Below are positions 30,346 through 40,684 of a stretch of DNA of 64,000 nucleotides, piece by piece; the stretch's first letter is position 1; every line of letters starts with the position of its first letter. The notes beneath the pieces were generated by a model. That model did not search any database. It was not told where the DNA came from and saw nothing but the letters and a program-made list of their open reading frames with translations. Origin of the DNA: Coxiella endosymbiont of Dermacentor marginatus (GTDB taxonomy: Bacteria; Pseudomonadota; Gammaproteobacteria; Coxiellales; Coxiellaceae); contig NZ_OU015521.1 in the NCBI RefSeq assembly GCF_907164955.1, positions 248,001 through 312,000 on the forward strand, read 5' to 3'. The position numbers and the translations under genes are program-made.

Positions 30346-31644
30346 ATGCTTCCCAACCTGACCAAATTGCAATTTTCCTCTGCTTTCGCTGGCTCTTTGC
30401 ATTTGTGCCAATTGGAGGAACGTTTTCTCGAACATCAAATAAATATTGAAACGTGGTTTCGTGAACAATGGCTAAAAACACCACCGCCATTTTATACTTC
30501 CATAGACCTACGCAATTCAGGATTTAAATTGGCGCCTGTAGATACCAACCTCTTTCCTGCAGGCTTTAACAATCTAAATTCGCATTACATGCCACTTTAC
30601 ATCCAAGCTGTGCAAGCCACTATAGCGGAGATTTGCCCAGATGTCACACGTCTTCTCATCATTCCAGAAAATCATTCCCGCAACACCTATTATTTTGAAA
30701 GTCTAGCAATGCTTCTAGAAATTTTTAAAAATGCAGGATTTGAGGTGCGTATCGGTTCATTGAGCTCCTCGTTAACCGATTTTCAAATTCAACTACCTTC
30801 AGGCCGAAAACTAAAGATTGAACCTTTAGAACGTAAAGTAGATCAAGTAGGCGTTAGAGATTTTTTCCCATTTTGTGTCATATTAAATAATGATCTATCA
30901 GGCCATATTCCTGATATTTTTCAAAACCTCAACCAACAAATTATACCCGCTCTCCAATTTGGCTGGGCCAATCGACTTAAATCGAGACATTTCACGGCTT
31001 ATGGGACTGTTTCTGAACAATTTGCATCTCTCATTAACATTGATCCATGGTTAATTAGCACTCTTTTCAATCAATGCTCAGAAGTTAATTTTCTTGAAAA
31101 AGAAGGCAAAGAATATCTCGTCAACTGCGTTGAAATTATGCTACAGGCTGTTAAAAAAAAATACACTCAATATAATATTACCAAAAAACCATTCCTAGTT
31201 ATTAAAGCGGATGCTGGCACCTATGGTATGGGTGTGATGATGATTCAAGATCCGGAAGCCCTATACCACCTGAATCGCAAACAGCGCATGCAGATGTCTA
31301 TCTCGAAAGGTGGCATCCCTGTTACTAAAGCGATTGTCCAGGAAGGGGTTTATTCTTTTGAAACGGCAGGAGAAGAAAATGCTGTAGCTGAACCTGTCGT
31401 TTACTTATTTGGTCGCCATGTAATCGGCGGTTTCTATCGTATTCATAAAAGTCGGGGACCAAACGAAAATTTAAATACTCCAGGAATGAATTTTATTCCC
31501 ATGGTATTTGACATTCCATGCAAGGCACCCTTTGAAATCAATGAGTCTGTGAATTGCTTTTATGTTTATGGAGTAATCGCACGCCTTGCTGCACTAGCAG
31601 CAACTCGTGAATTAGCACTATCTAATATAAAGAGTAAATTATAA
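30346..31644 (+). CDS. gshA: Glutamate-cysteine ligase, ATP-grasp (Acidithiobacillus) type
   Basis: This enzyme joins glutamate and cysteine, the first step of glutathione synthesis. The 432 residues match the GshA family first described in Acidithiobacillus ferrooxidans, unrelated to E. coli GshA. Signs are SIDLRNSGFKLAPVDTNLFPAGFNN at the substrate region (DLRNSGFKLAPVDTNLFPAG), LLIIPENHSRN, the ATP-binding VIKADAGTYGMGVM, and RIHKSRGPNENLNTPGMNF near the end. Its last base overlaps the ATG of gshB, so the two are translationally coupled. The assignment is by motif memory and operon context. Confidence 0.92.
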   Translation: MLPNLTKLQFSSAFAGSLHLCQLEERFLEHQINIETWFREQWLKTPPPFYTSIDLRNSGFKLAPVDTNLFPAGFNNLNSHYMPLYIQAVQATIAEICPDVTRLLIIPENHSRNTYYFESLAMLLEIFKNAGFEVRIGSLSSSLTDFQIQLPSGRKLKIEPLERKVDQVGVRDFFPFCVILNNDLSGHIPDIFQNLNQQIIPALQFGWANRLKSRHFTAYGTVSEQFASLINIDPWLISTLFNQCSEVNFLEKEGKEYLVNCVEIMLQAVKKKYTQYNITKKPFLVIKADAGTYGMGVMMIQDPEALYHLNRKQRMQMSISKGGIPVTKAIVQEGVYSFETAGEENAVAEPVVYLFGRHVIGGFYRIHKSRGPNENLNTPGMNFIPMVFDIPCKAPFEINESVNCFYVYGVIARLAALAATRELALSNIKSKL

Positions 31645-32621
31645 TGAGTGAAATTAAAATTGGTATCCTTATGAACCCTATTTCTAGCATTCATGTCTAT
31701 AAAGACACAAGCTTTGCAATGTTATTGGCGTTTCAAAAACGAAATTACGAACTTTACTATATGGAAGCATCGGATATTTTTTTACAAAATGGGGAAGTTC
31801 ATGCTTTTATGCGTCGCCTTCGAGTAAAGGATAATGCCTCTTTTTGGTTTGAATTAAACGATTCGCATATTCAATCCTTAGATAAACTTGATATTCTTCT
31901 TATGCGAAAAGAGCCGCCCTTTAATATGTCTTATATCTATTTAACTTATTTATTGGAACTAGCTGAAAAAAAGGGGTTATTAGTAGTAAACAAGCCTGCA
32001 AGTTTGCGTGATGCTAATGAAAAATTGTTTGCAAGTTGGTTTCCTCAATGTACTCCTAGAACCTTAGTTACGTCGCATAAAGAATTATTACAAAAATTTC
32101 TCCAGGAACAAAAAGAAATTATCATCAAGCCACTTGGAGAGATGGCAGGCAAATCAATTTTTCGACTAACTACTCGAGATCCTAATTCTCTTGTTGTCAT
32201 AGACATAATGACAGCCAACGGAAAACGGCTCGTCATGGCCCAAAAATTTATTACAGCCATTAAAAACGGTGATAAGCGAATTATCTTAATTAACGGTGAA
32301 CCCGTTCCTTACTCCTTAGCGCGTATTCCTGCAAAAGGTGATTTTCGTGGAAATTTAGCAGCAAAAGCTAGATGGGAAGGACGAGAGTTGACGGATCGCG
32401 ATCGATGGATATGTCAACAAGTAGCTCCTATATTACGTCAAAAAGGCCTCTGGTTTGTTGGTCTTGACGTGATTGGGGATTATTTAACAGAAATTAATGT
32501 TACGAGCCCAACAGGAATTCGCGAATTAGAGACTCAATTTAAAATTAATATTGCCGATCAATTTGTCGATTTTTTGCAAAATAATTTAACCATACGTGGG
32601 AAACTTCCTAAGAGTTTTTAG
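31644..32621 (+). CDS. gshB: Glutathione synthetase
   Basis: GshB adds glycine to gamma-glutamylcysteine. It is an ATP-grasp enzyme of 325 residues (E. coli 315) and aligns throughout, for example ILMRKEPPFNMSYIY, VNKPASLRDANEKLF, INGEPVPYSLARIP and GLDVIGDYLTEINVTSPTG. Two glycine-rich nucleotide loops differ from the family. E. coli KPLDGMGGASIFR is KPLGEMAGKSIFR here, and the loop after RGNLAA reads KARWEGRELT instead of GGRGEPRPLT. Those changes could weaken ATP binding. The gene sits between gshA and rsmJ with no gaps. Confidence 0.95.
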   Translation: MSEIKIGILMNPISSIHVYKDTSFAMLLAFQKRNYELYYMEASDIFLQNGEVHAFMRRLRVKDNASFWFELNDSHIQSLDKLDILLMRKEPPFNMSYIYLTYLLELAEKKGLLVVNKPASLRDANEKLFASWFPQCTPRTLVTSHKELLQKFLQEQKEIIIKPLGEMAGKSIFRLTTRDPNSLVVIDIMTANGKRLVMAQKFITAIKNGDKRIILINGEPVPYSLARIPAKGDFRGNLAAKARWEGRELTDRDRWICQQVAPILRQKGLWFVGLDVIGDYLTEINVTSPTGIRELETQFKINIADQFVDFLQNNLTIRGKLPKSF

Positions 32622-32622
32622 A

Positions 32623-33381
32623 ATGACCAATATTACTGTCACTTGTTTAGATGAATCACGTCAGCAATATGCAGAAAAACTTGCTGCGGAATTAAAATTG
32701 ACATTGGTGTCGCCGCCTACCACCGAAAATTATCGTATTTTGTTGGCTGTTACACCTACTCGTCTTGAACTGCGTTTGACAGATCCTAGAGCGCCAGGTC
32801 CGGTATACGTGGATTTTCTTAAGGGGGCATTGCATCGACGGCTGACTGGTGGCGTCATTAAAGGCCAATTAATCTCTCGTGCTATTGGCTTAAAAGGCCA
32901 TTCTAATCGAACTGTCTTGGATTTAACAGCAGGTCTGGGTCGTGATGCGTTTATACTTGCTAACCTCGGGTGTAAAATAACTATGCTCGAACGTAATTCT
33001 ATTATCGCTGCGCTATTAAAAGAAGGTTTAGCTCGTGCCCGAACAACAGCTAATTGGTTTAACTCGTTACAATTAAAGTTAATTGAAATAGAAGCACAAA
33101 GTTATCTTTCAACGCTTAAAACTTCTTACGATGTTATTTATATAGATCCTATGTATCCAATTAGAAAAAAATCCGCACTCGTTAAAAAAGAAATGCGTGT
33201 ATTGCGTCAAGTGGTTGGAAAAGACGAAGACGCACCACAGCTCTTAGAAAGAGCTTTAGAGAAGGTAAGACATCGCGTTGTTGTTAAACGTCCGAGATTA
33301 GCACCTAAATTAACAGACGCTCATCCCTCCTTATCTTACGAGGGTAAAAGTAGTCGATTTGATGTCTATTTGACCTGTTAA
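32623..33381 (+). CDS. rsmJ: 16S rRNA m2G1516 methyltransferase
   Basis: RsmJ (YhiQ) methylates G1516 of 16S rRNA. I start at ATG 32623, one base after the gshB stop, which gives MTNITVTCLDESRQQYA and 252 residues (E. coli 250); an upstream GTG inside gshB is less likely. The SAM fold is clear: VLDLTAGLGRDAFILANLGC, MLERN, and the catalytic VIYIDPMYPIRKKSALVKKEMR. The end HPSLSYEGKSSRFDVYL is typical. It is the last gene of gshA-gshB-rsmJ. Confidence 0.95.
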   Translation: MTNITVTCLDESRQQYAEKLAAELKLTLVSPPTTENYRILLAVTPTRLELRLTDPRAPGPVYVDFLKGALHRRLTGGVIKGQLISRAIGLKGHSNRTVLDLTAGLGRDAFILANLGCKITMLERNSIIAALLKEGLARARTTANWFNSLQLKLIEIEAQSYLSTLKTSYDVIYIDPMYPIRKKSALVKKEMRVLRQVVGKDEDAPQLLERALEKVRHRVVVKRPRLAPKLTDAHPSLSYEGKSSRFDVYLTC

Positions 33382-33409
33382 AGAAAGACTGCTGCTCCCA
33401 TCCTAGTAT

Positions 33410-33835
33410 TTATTGTGATGCTGCAAAAGAAGACCCACAACCGCAGACAGTTGCGGCGTTTGGATTGCGAATCACAAATTGTGCGCCACTTACATCTTCA
33501 CGGTAATCAATTTCAGCACCTTTTAGATATTGGAGACTTAAAGGATCAACTAATAGTCTTACCAATTTTATCTGACCACTACCGCTATTATCTCTATCTG
33601 CTTTATCTTCTACTTCATGATTTGCTTGTAAGGATTTTTCAATAACCAGATCATCGGTATTTATGGTTTCATCAAAAGTGAAACCATATTGAAATCCCGA
33701 ACAACCTCCACCTGTAATAAAGACGCGCAAGTTAAGATGAGGGTTATTCTCTTCATCAATCAGTCCCTTCACCTTACGAGCTGCAGCATCAGTAAAAATC
33801 AAGATAGGTTGCAATGGAAGTTCTAAATTTGCCAT
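33410..33835 (-). CDS. erpA: Iron-sulfur carrier ErpA (A-type), with an inserted segment
   Basis: ErpA receives iron-sulfur clusters and hands them to target enzymes. The three ligand cysteines are present: [11 protein letters not shown] and VCGCGSSF. The N-terminal [13 protein letters not shown] and the [16 protein letters not shown] core are standard. The protein is 141 residues, about 27 longer than E. coli ErpA (114). Most of the excess is an acidic, hydrophilic stretch between DDLVIEK and RLLVDP (about residues 68-93, including [14 protein letters not shown]). This lies where the family has a short loop, so the fold should survive. It converges on rsmJ. Confidence 0.92.
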   Translation of the reverse strand: MANLELPLQPILIFTDAAARKVKGLIDEENNPHLNLRVFITGGGCSGFQYGFTFDETINTDDLVIEKSLQANHEVEDKADRDNSGSGQIKLVRLLVDPLSLQYLKGAEIDYREDVSGAQFVIRNPNAATVCGCGSSFAASQ

Positions 33836-34807
33836 AAGCTAGATTATCTAACTATTGAACATTAACGTCAACTAGCTCATGTTTCTTTCAATTCCCGACT
33901 AGATTTTTGTTCTTCATGATCTGTCTCTTACACAATAAGCACATGCGCTGGATTCTCGTTTTTTATCTTATCTTTGTTATCTGCCTTATTGAGATTTTAT
34001 CTACTGCAACTTTTTTTGTATAATAATAAGCGATTAATAAAGTTATGGGATGTAAGCTGTTTTTATAATAATGGCACCGGGTGCATTTTAATAACAGTGT
34101 TTATTTTTTAGTTTATGAGTTGTGCTTTTCTTAGATTATAGTTCTATCATGCTTATGCTCCAGATGTACTTCAAGTTAGGAGCAAATACACTTTTGTAGA
34201 TTTTTCATCCCGGACTATATGAATATTTATTTAGATTTTAAACATGATTGTGTCAACGCTCATACCGTTTTATTATTTGTTCAACGAGACATCTGACAAG
34301 ACAACCCGACCCTATTGTTAGGATTTAGAATAACTTGTGTTTTTACTGTTAATATGCAAAAGCCCTTTTAGGTTAGAAGTAATTAAAATGAAATGTTGTT
34401 TACAGAAAATGCAAATATATCTTAGTTTCCAATCTTTTTTCATAATTTTTTAAATAAACCTATTTGCAGATTCATAATTATTATTGTTAAGTATCAGTAT
34501 TGTTATAACAGGCAATTTAGTAACACAATAAATAAAACTATATCAAACCAAATTGAATTTCTATCGGTACTTGAAATAGCGATTTAAGAAGGTGTTTGCT
34601 TTAAATGAATGCATGTGTGTTTTCCATTAACAAATCGATTATTGTATAACTTATTGTATAAATACTCGGAAAATACTTCTTTATTTAATTTGTCTTCAAT
34701 ACAAATATTCACACCTATTCCCTATGTTTCTCAAATATTCTATAAACAACTAGAATATAACCAGAATAAAGAATTTAAAGTTGAGATATCTATAAAGACG
34801 CTCTGCA
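33836..34807. other. Gap between erpA and the rubredoxin gene
   Basis: About 970 bases, AT-rich, with no readable relic. A plus-strand frame at 34609-34902 runs antisense across the rubredoxin gene and is not coding. Confidence 0.55.
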
Positions 34808-34978
34808 CTATATTTCAATCATTTCAAAATCTGACTTCATCGCGCCACACTCAGGACAAAACCAACTTTCAGGCACGTTATCCCATCGTGTACCAGGAGT
34901 AATACCATCTTCGGGCCAGCCTTTTTCTTCTTCATAGATGAAACCGCATAATAAGCACATGTATTTTTTATATGGCAT
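34808..34978 (-). CDS. Rubredoxin
   Basis: A complete 56-residue rubredoxin, starting [18 protein letters not shown] at 34978 and ending EMIEI with a TAG stop. The iron is held by CLLCG and CPECG, and the conserved [12 protein letters not shown] and [10 protein letters not shown] are present. It acts as a small cytosolic electron carrier; the partner is not visible here. In many gammaproteobacteria a rubredoxin gene neighbours hemL and thiE, and the hemL relic starts about 200 bases away in the divergent direction. It is intact in a badly eroded area, which suggests selection. Confidence 0.95.
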   Translation of the reverse strand: MPYKKYMCLLCGFIYEEEKGWPEDGITPGTRWDNVPESWFCPECGAMKSDFEMIEI

Positions 34979-35184
34979 AATAAAGCACCTTTAGTTTCGG
35001 ATAGTTTCAGAGGATGAAGATAGTCGACCACTCTGCCTGTACTTTTTGATAGAACCCAGAATTATATGCCAGATTATGTCAATCTGCTAGTGCAGAGGTG
35101 AAGGGTTTTTTTACTGGGAGAAAAGCAACTGTGATTTATCAAAACTTAGTATCTATACTTACTTGATGTTAACAATGATCGTTA

Positions 35185-35900
35185 CATTCATTATGGAAGG
35201 AGCTATAGCTAATGAAGTGAAATTAACTTCAGCCATCTAGGAATTTATACCCTTACTGAAAAGAGGTGTGTACGGTGAAAACTTTAGCACCAACGCAAAG
35301 CTATCTTATGAAAAAACTTCAATTGGCTACAGAGGTTGATAGGTCAGGACAAAATTATTAATTTGAAGATTGTTACTAATGATCAATGGTCTCCTCATAA
35401 AAGCTAATTTAAGGTTCTTACTTTAAAGCCACTCTAGTTCTTCCCTACGTGCCAATGAAAAACTACTCCAGATAATTTGTAACTGTTACTTTAAATAACT
35501 TAGATTTGATTCTGTCGCTTTTCGAAAAGCTTCCTAATGAAATTATACAGTCATCGTAAAACCAATTTACAGATAATATAAATTTAGTTAGTCTCAACGC
35601 TTTTGAATTGCTTAAATTATCGAGAGAACTCCACAATTTCATTATAGCAGCTTGTTAATTTTTAATGAAGTAATGATTGAGATTCCGAGTGATAAAGGGT
35701 AGCGAACAAAATTTATATAAAATCAAATCAGATCTTGCTGTTTTTGGTAAAACTATTGGAGGAGAAATACTATTCTCTGAGGCTTATTTATTAAGAAGAG
35801 ACATAACACACTATGGATTATCCACTACTTGGAGAGCAGCCCTCTAGGCATTATGCGCTAAAGAGGAGAGTATTACCCAGGAATCTCGTCTCCATTTCTG
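35185..35900 (+). pseudogene. hemL: hemL relic (glutamate-1-semialdehyde aminomutase)
   Basis: Read across frameshifts and stops, the plus strand matches HemL in order. NEVKLTSAI-EFIPLL corresponds to the CELIPS region, GQDKIINLK to GRDKIIKFEGCYHGH, FVTVTLNNLDLILSLFEKLPNEI to the ALTLNATYNDLDSV region, LLIFNEVM to LLILDEVMTGFR, and SEQNLYKIKSDLAVFGKTIGG to the PLP-lysine segment LYGIKPDLTTLGKIIGG. At least five stops interrupt it, and the C-terminal third is not readable. HemL makes 5-aminolevulinate in the C5 route to heme. The boundaries are approximate. Confidence 0.85.
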
Positions 35901-37059
35901 CTAGTTTGTTCACTTTTAAAGAAATTGAGAAAGAAAACTTTTTCTGTTTTTAAGAAAATAGAGCGCTTAATTCTAAGCATTTTATCGCTAATTTTAGAAA
36001 AACGCATTAACTGCCGTTTGTTACGAAATTTTTAGTTTTTTCATACCCGCAGGAAAAAACACCCACTGAGATTTGGATATTATTTAAATCTTATTACTAT
36101 GAATAACTACTAATAGAAAAATACTATCGATGATAGGTTTCTTTCGTAATGCCGATCTACGTTGTATAACCGAAAGTATACAAACTTTTATCAGGGTTTA
36201 TGACACCTGTGTTGTTTTTCGTAGGTAGTTAATTAATATATTACAGGTATTAATCATGAAGGTTAGAAACATGATTGTGACGCTTAAAAGCCATTTTAGA
36301 GTTTCTATTATAAATGAGTTAGAATTTTTTCCCAGATAATCATTACTAAGTTTCTTATCAATTTTCAAGACTAAAAAACTTCGTGAATTTTTTGAATTTT
36401 GGATATAAGGTTTTCTTGTGTGTTACAGAACTACGTATGACTTTTACCGCTCGACAGTTACGACGGATACGGGTCCCCCTCACCCCCTGTTAACCGCTTA
36501 TTTGTTATGATTATTACTTTTACTGTATAAATCATTCGAAATTTAAGGAGTTAAGATATTCTATACTTGAGTAAGGGTCACTTAAAAAGATTCGCTCCCG
36601 GACTACCACTTGTACATACCCTCTAAAATTGCTTTCAACGCTAATTGAATTGGACGTTAGTCCCTTTTCTCTATATCTTAGTTGTCAATGGTCCATCGAA
36701 GCAAAACCATCATATCTGTTGATTATAGTTAACATTTAACATTTGATTAAATGTTAAATGTTAACAAACACTATCTTGAAAGAAATTCTCAGTAGAGTAT
36801 AACAATATTTTTCTTTTAAGGATGATTATCTTAATCTTAGGACTGCCTAACCAATTTACTCTAAGGTAATGATTAATAATCGAAAAACAAACACGATTGA
36901 GGCGCAATGCACAGGAGAGTGTGCCAATAAGGAAAACTCAAATCCAGTGGAATCTAGCGGGTTTGTGCAGGATTCTTATCTTCTGAAATGTTGGTACCGC
37001 CATCAATGTATTATTTAGTAGCCATACATAAACAATTATCAGTCTCCATAATATCACAA
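35901..37059. other. Gap between hemL relic and aroK
   Basis: About 1.16 kb. The first part may hold the unreadable end of hemL. In many relatives the pilMNOPQ genes precede aroK; no PilQ remnant could be read. A 17-bp hairpin lies at 36728-36765. Confidence 0.5.
36728..36765. repeat. Perfect 17-bp hairpin, 4-base loop
   Basis: The arms at 36728-36744 and 36749-36765 are exact reverse complements around gatt. It is entirely AT-rich, built on repeats of the unit aacattt. It lies about 300 bases before aroK. Confidence 0.85.
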
Positions 37060-37641
37060 ATGATTATAATACATACACAGCATTATAAAAAACTCAATAA
37101 CATCTATCTTATCGGTCCAATGGGATCTGGTAAAACTAGTGTGGGTAAACAGCTTGCTAATTTAATTGGAAATCGTTTTTATGATTCAGATATCGAAATT
37201 GAAAAGCGTACTGGTTTAAACATCCCATGGATTTTCGAACATGAAGGAGAAAAAATATTTCGTAGACGAGAAACCGAGATAATTTCTTCATTGTGTAAAC
37301 TCAATAATATTATTTTATCCACGGGAGGTGGAGCTGTATTAATTGAAGCTAACCGCCACCATTTGTCTAAAAATGGCATCGTCGTTTATTTAACGGTCTC
37401 CGCAGAGACACAATTAAAACGTATCACCTGTACAGATAAATCTCGCCCTCTCTTTATCAAGCATAATTCAAAAGAAAGACTTCAGAAACTCAATAAAGAA
37501 CGTGAAATTCTGTATCAAACTATTGCAGATTTCACCTATTCGATGGATAGTTTAAAACCTCATCATCTAGCTATTCGAATTTTGATGGATATTAAAAAAT
37601 TTATAAAGTGCGCTTATGAATACCACTTGTCTTTTCGTTAA
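37060..37641 (+). CDS. aroK: Shikimate kinase
   Basis: AroK phosphorylates shikimate. The P-loop is [12 protein letters not shown], the substrate Asp is in [12 protein letters not shown], the Arg in RRRETEI, and the glycine segment STGGGAVL is intact. The lid arginine is in DKSRPLF. I start at ATG 37060 because homology begins a few residues later ([10 protein letters not shown]); the frame is open 24 codons further up to 36988, but those residues are not family-like. Neither start has a clear ribosome binding site. It overlaps aroB by 26 bases, so the two form an operon. Confidence 0.93.
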   Translation: MIIIHTQHYKKLNNIYLIGPMGSGKTSVGKQLANLIGNRFYDSDIEIEKRTGLNIPWIFEHEGEKIFRRRETEIISSLCKLNNIILSTGGGAVLIEANRHHLSKNGIVVYLTVSAETQLKRITCTDKSRPLFIKHNSKERLQKLNKEREILYQTIADFTYSMDSLKPHHLAIRILMDIKKFIKCAYEYHLSFR

Positions 37642-38656
37642 CATCAAAGAATCTCGCTATCCAATTTATATTGGTATAGATCTTTTAAAGAATAAAACAC
37701 TTCTTTATCAATATATTAAAGGTCATCAAATAATGATTGTAACTAATAAAACAATTGCGCCATTCTATCTTGAATCACTGAAAATTATTTTTTATGATTT
37801 TCAGTGTGATCAATTTCTCTTACCCGATGGAGAGCAATTCAAAGATATCAGACATTGGAAAAAAATTCTAAATAAGCTAATTACAAGTAATCATCATAGA
37901 GATACTACTTTAATTGCTTTAGGAGGTGGTATTGTAGGTGATTTAACGGGCTTTGTTGCAGCATGTTACCAACGAGGCGTGGATTTTATCCAACTGCCAA
38001 CAACTCTCCTCGCTCAAGTTGATGCCTCTATTGGTGGTAAAACTGCTGTAAATCATCCGTATGGTAAAAATCTCATTGGAGCATTTTATCAGCCTAAAGC
38101 AGTAATTGTTGATCTGAATACACTCAATACCCTACCTCAACGTGAATTTAACGCAGGAATTTCTGAAATTATTAAAGCCGCCCTCATTTACGATAAGGAA
38201 TTTTTTATTGATCTTGAAAAAAATATTACTTCTTTATTAAAAAGAGATTTAAATTATCTGCAAACTACTATTAAACGAGCTTGTGAAATCAAGCGCGATA
38301 TTGTTAATGCTGATGAGAAAGAGAAGACCGGTCAACGCGCTCTCTTGAATTTAGGTCACACTTTTGGTCATGCTATTGAACAACTATTAGGTTATGGGTA
38401 TTGGCTCCATGGCGAAGCTGTAGCAGTAGGATTGGTATTGGCAGCTGAATTATCTTGTTACTTAGGGCTTATCAGCTCTTATGAAGTAAATCGTATTCGA
38501 GAGCTGCTTCAAAAAGTTCCTTTACCTACTCAATTACCTAAAGAGATCGATCAAGATTCTCTATTGATCACTATGTATAGGGATAAAAAAGTAATGAATG
38601 AGCGCCTGCACCTTGTGTTATTAGAACGGATTGGCCGTGCCATCATCTCGGATTAA
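37616..38656 (+). CDS. aroB: 3-dehydroquinate synthase
   Basis: AroB closes DAHP to 3-dehydroquinate using NAD and a metal. The 346 residues (E. coli 362) show the NAD region [18 protein letters not shown], the substrate loop [20 protein letters not shown], the metal Glu in [12 protein letters not shown] and the metal histidines in [12 protein letters not shown] and [10 protein letters not shown]. The C-terminal [15 protein letters not shown] is typical. The start lies inside aroK. Together with aroK and aroE this gives three shikimate steps in 4 kb. Confidence 0.97.
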   Translation: MNTTCLFVNIKESRYPIYIGIDLLKNKTLLYQYIKGHQIMIVTNKTIAPFYLESLKIIFYDFQCDQFLLPDGEQFKDIRHWKKILNKLITSNHHRDTTLIALGGGIVGDLTGFVAACYQRGVDFIQLPTTLLAQVDASIGGKTAVNHPYGKNLIGAFYQPKAVIVDLNTLNTLPQREFNAGISEIIKAALIYDKEFFIDLEKNITSLLKRDLNYLQTTIKRACEIKRDIVNADEKEKTGQRALLNLGHTFGHAIEQLLGYGYWLHGEAVAVGLVLAAELSCYLGLISSYEVNRIRELLQKVPLPTQLPKEIDQDSLLITMYRDKKVMNERLHLVLLERIGRAIISD

Positions 38657-39865
38657 ATTAATGACGATACTTTACAGTTTCTAAGATAACGTAGTTTTCT
38701 TTAAATCAGCTAAAGAAAATTTCTAACAAAACACAATAACATTAAAATTTTATTAGTTCTCATCGATTAGCTATCAGGGGTATAAATTCCATCTAAACAA
38801 CGATACTTGCTGATGAAAAATATGAGTTCGGTTTAACTCACGGCAGTGCTAATATTGAAAGAATAAAAACAATTCTAATCAGTATTATCAAACTATAAAA
38901 AAGCCTACCAACGCTATTTTCACTATGTTTCTAATATCAGAAAGTCACCTGAAATAACCATTTCACGGACTAGTACAATTGCTACAAGCAAATAAACGGC
39001 TACAGTCTATTTCTAAATTCATCATAAGAAAATAAATTAAATAGGTAGACGATATGTTGTTTAAGAAGCAGAGCATCAAAACACACCACCGTAACTTAAT
39101 TATCGCTCGAAAAAATAGTACACCTACTATTAATAAACACTATAATAACATTACACGAAGGCCTTTTATTCAAAGGACAGCTTCTTAATAGCGTATAATC
39201 CCAGTTTCTCTATTTTTACGTCTTTTTTAAGTTAATTCAACATTTTTTAAGTTAGTTGACAACAGGCCAAATAGTTCATTTTTGAAGAGATATCAGGCTT
39301 TTCCGCTGTTAAAAGGATGCGTTCAAGTCTGATTATAATAGTAGGAATCTACCAGTAATATCCGCTAGGTATTACTGGTAGAATAGCCGCGAGAGAGTGT
39401 AACTTTATAATCATTACGAAATTGTCGGGTTATCTATCTTACTTATTTTAGCATCAACTGTATGTTTAAATTCGATTGGCATCTTATACAAACATTATTT
39501 TGATGGTTGTACAAAACTACTTACAACAAAGAATTGTACAAACAGGAAGATAAAAATTAATGATAGTCTAATTATTACTGACTACTGATCTTAGTTTAAT
39601 TTGCATATTAAAACTGCGCAACCTTATTAACCCCAAATTTTTAGGTTCTAAGAAATCTTTCACCATGTATAATCTAACATTAAAGTTTTGTTAGTTTTAA
39701 GAAATATCACAACTGAATGCGTTATTTTAGTAAACACATGCGAAACACTTATACTCCACAGCCTAAGACTTAGAAATTATTTAGGACGGTGACTACTTAT
39801 CTGGGCATCCTCCATCTCAAAGGTCGTATATACGAGCATCATAAATTTTTTTAGGAAAAATAAAA
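38657..39865. other. Gap between aroB and aroE
   Basis: About 1.2 kb with no readable relic. A hairpin with 13-bp arms lies at 39348-39382. Confidence 0.55.
39348..39382. repeat. Perfect 13-bp hairpin, 9-base loop
   Basis: The arms at 39348-39360 and 39370-39382 are exact reverse complements. No U-tract follows, and the nearest gene starts about 480 bases downstream. Confidence 0.8.
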
Positions 39866-40684
39866 ATGGATAAATATGCAATTATTGGCAATCCTATTAA
39901 TCATAGTTTGTCACCTATTATTTTTCAGGCTTTTGGAGAGCAAACCCAACAAGTATTTCATTATCTAAAAATAAAAACATCTTTTAACAATTTTTCTAAG
40001 GTATTAAAAGAATTTCAAAAAGAAGGAGGCAAAGGAGTCAATATCACTTTACCTTTCAAACGTGCAGCCTATAAGCTATTGAATAAACAGAGTTGGGAAG
40101 CAAAAGAAGCGCAGGCTGTGAGTGCTTTGCAATTTCTTAACGACGGCAGCATTTATGGTGTTAATTATGATGGTTTAGGGTTAATACGAGATTTAACGCG
40201 CAACCATGATATTGCTCTTGCTCAAAAATCAATTCTAATTCTAGGAGCAGGTGGGGCCACTCAAGGAATTTTAGGATCATTAATAAGTACTTCGCCGCAG
40301 AAAATTGTCATAGTAAATCGCACAGTTTCTAAAGCATGCGAATTAGCTTCACATTTCTATTCACGCAGTGAGCTTCGAGGCATCGGTTATGATGATTTAA
40401 AGCCAATGCCTTATGATATTGTCATTCATGCTACTAGTTTGGGTCACCAAGGTAAGTATCCACAGTTTCCAGCTGCTATTATTGGACCTCAGACCTACTG
40501 TTATGATCTTTCTTATGGCAAAATTGCTGTACCATTTTTAAAATGGGCTAAGCTTCAAGGTGCTAATAAATGTTTTGATGGCTTAGGCATGCTAATAGAA
40601 CATAATGCTGCTCTTTTTTATTTATGGTTCGGGATTTATCCAGATACGTCATATGTTTTCAAAAAGCTGAGTACATATTGTTAA
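39866..40684 (+). CDS. aroE: Shikimate dehydrogenase
   Basis: AroE reduces 3-dehydroshikimate with NADPH. The 272 residues match throughout. [10 protein letters not shown] carries the shikimate serines, [10 protein letters not shown] the catalytic lysine, NYDGLGL the catalytic aspartate, [12 protein letters not shown] the NADPH loop, NRTVSKA the phosphate-binding Arg, and [17 protein letters not shown] the end. One expected substrate residue differs: the family GAVNTL is QAVSALQ here, so the shikimate-binding Asn is Ser, and NTDG has become NYDG. Activity may be reduced. An agga sequence precedes the start. Confidence 0.94.
   Translation: MDKYAIIGNPINHSLSPIIFQAFGEQTQQVFHYLKIKTSFNNFSKVLKEFQKEGGKGVNITLPFKRAAYKLLNKQSWEAKEAQAVSALQFLNDGSIYGVNYDGLGLIRDLTRNHDIALAQKSILILGAGGATQGILGSLISTSPQKIVIVNRTVSKACELASHFYSRSELRGIGYDDLKPMPYDIVIHATSLGHQGKYPQFPAAIIGPQTYCYDLSYGKIAVPFLKWAKLQGANKCFDGLGMLIEHNAALFYLWFGIYPDTSYVFKKLSTYC

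Noticed and set aside
34609-34902. 97-codon frame on the plus strand near the rubredoxin gene
   Set aside because: It runs antisense across the real rubredoxin gene and has no features of its own.
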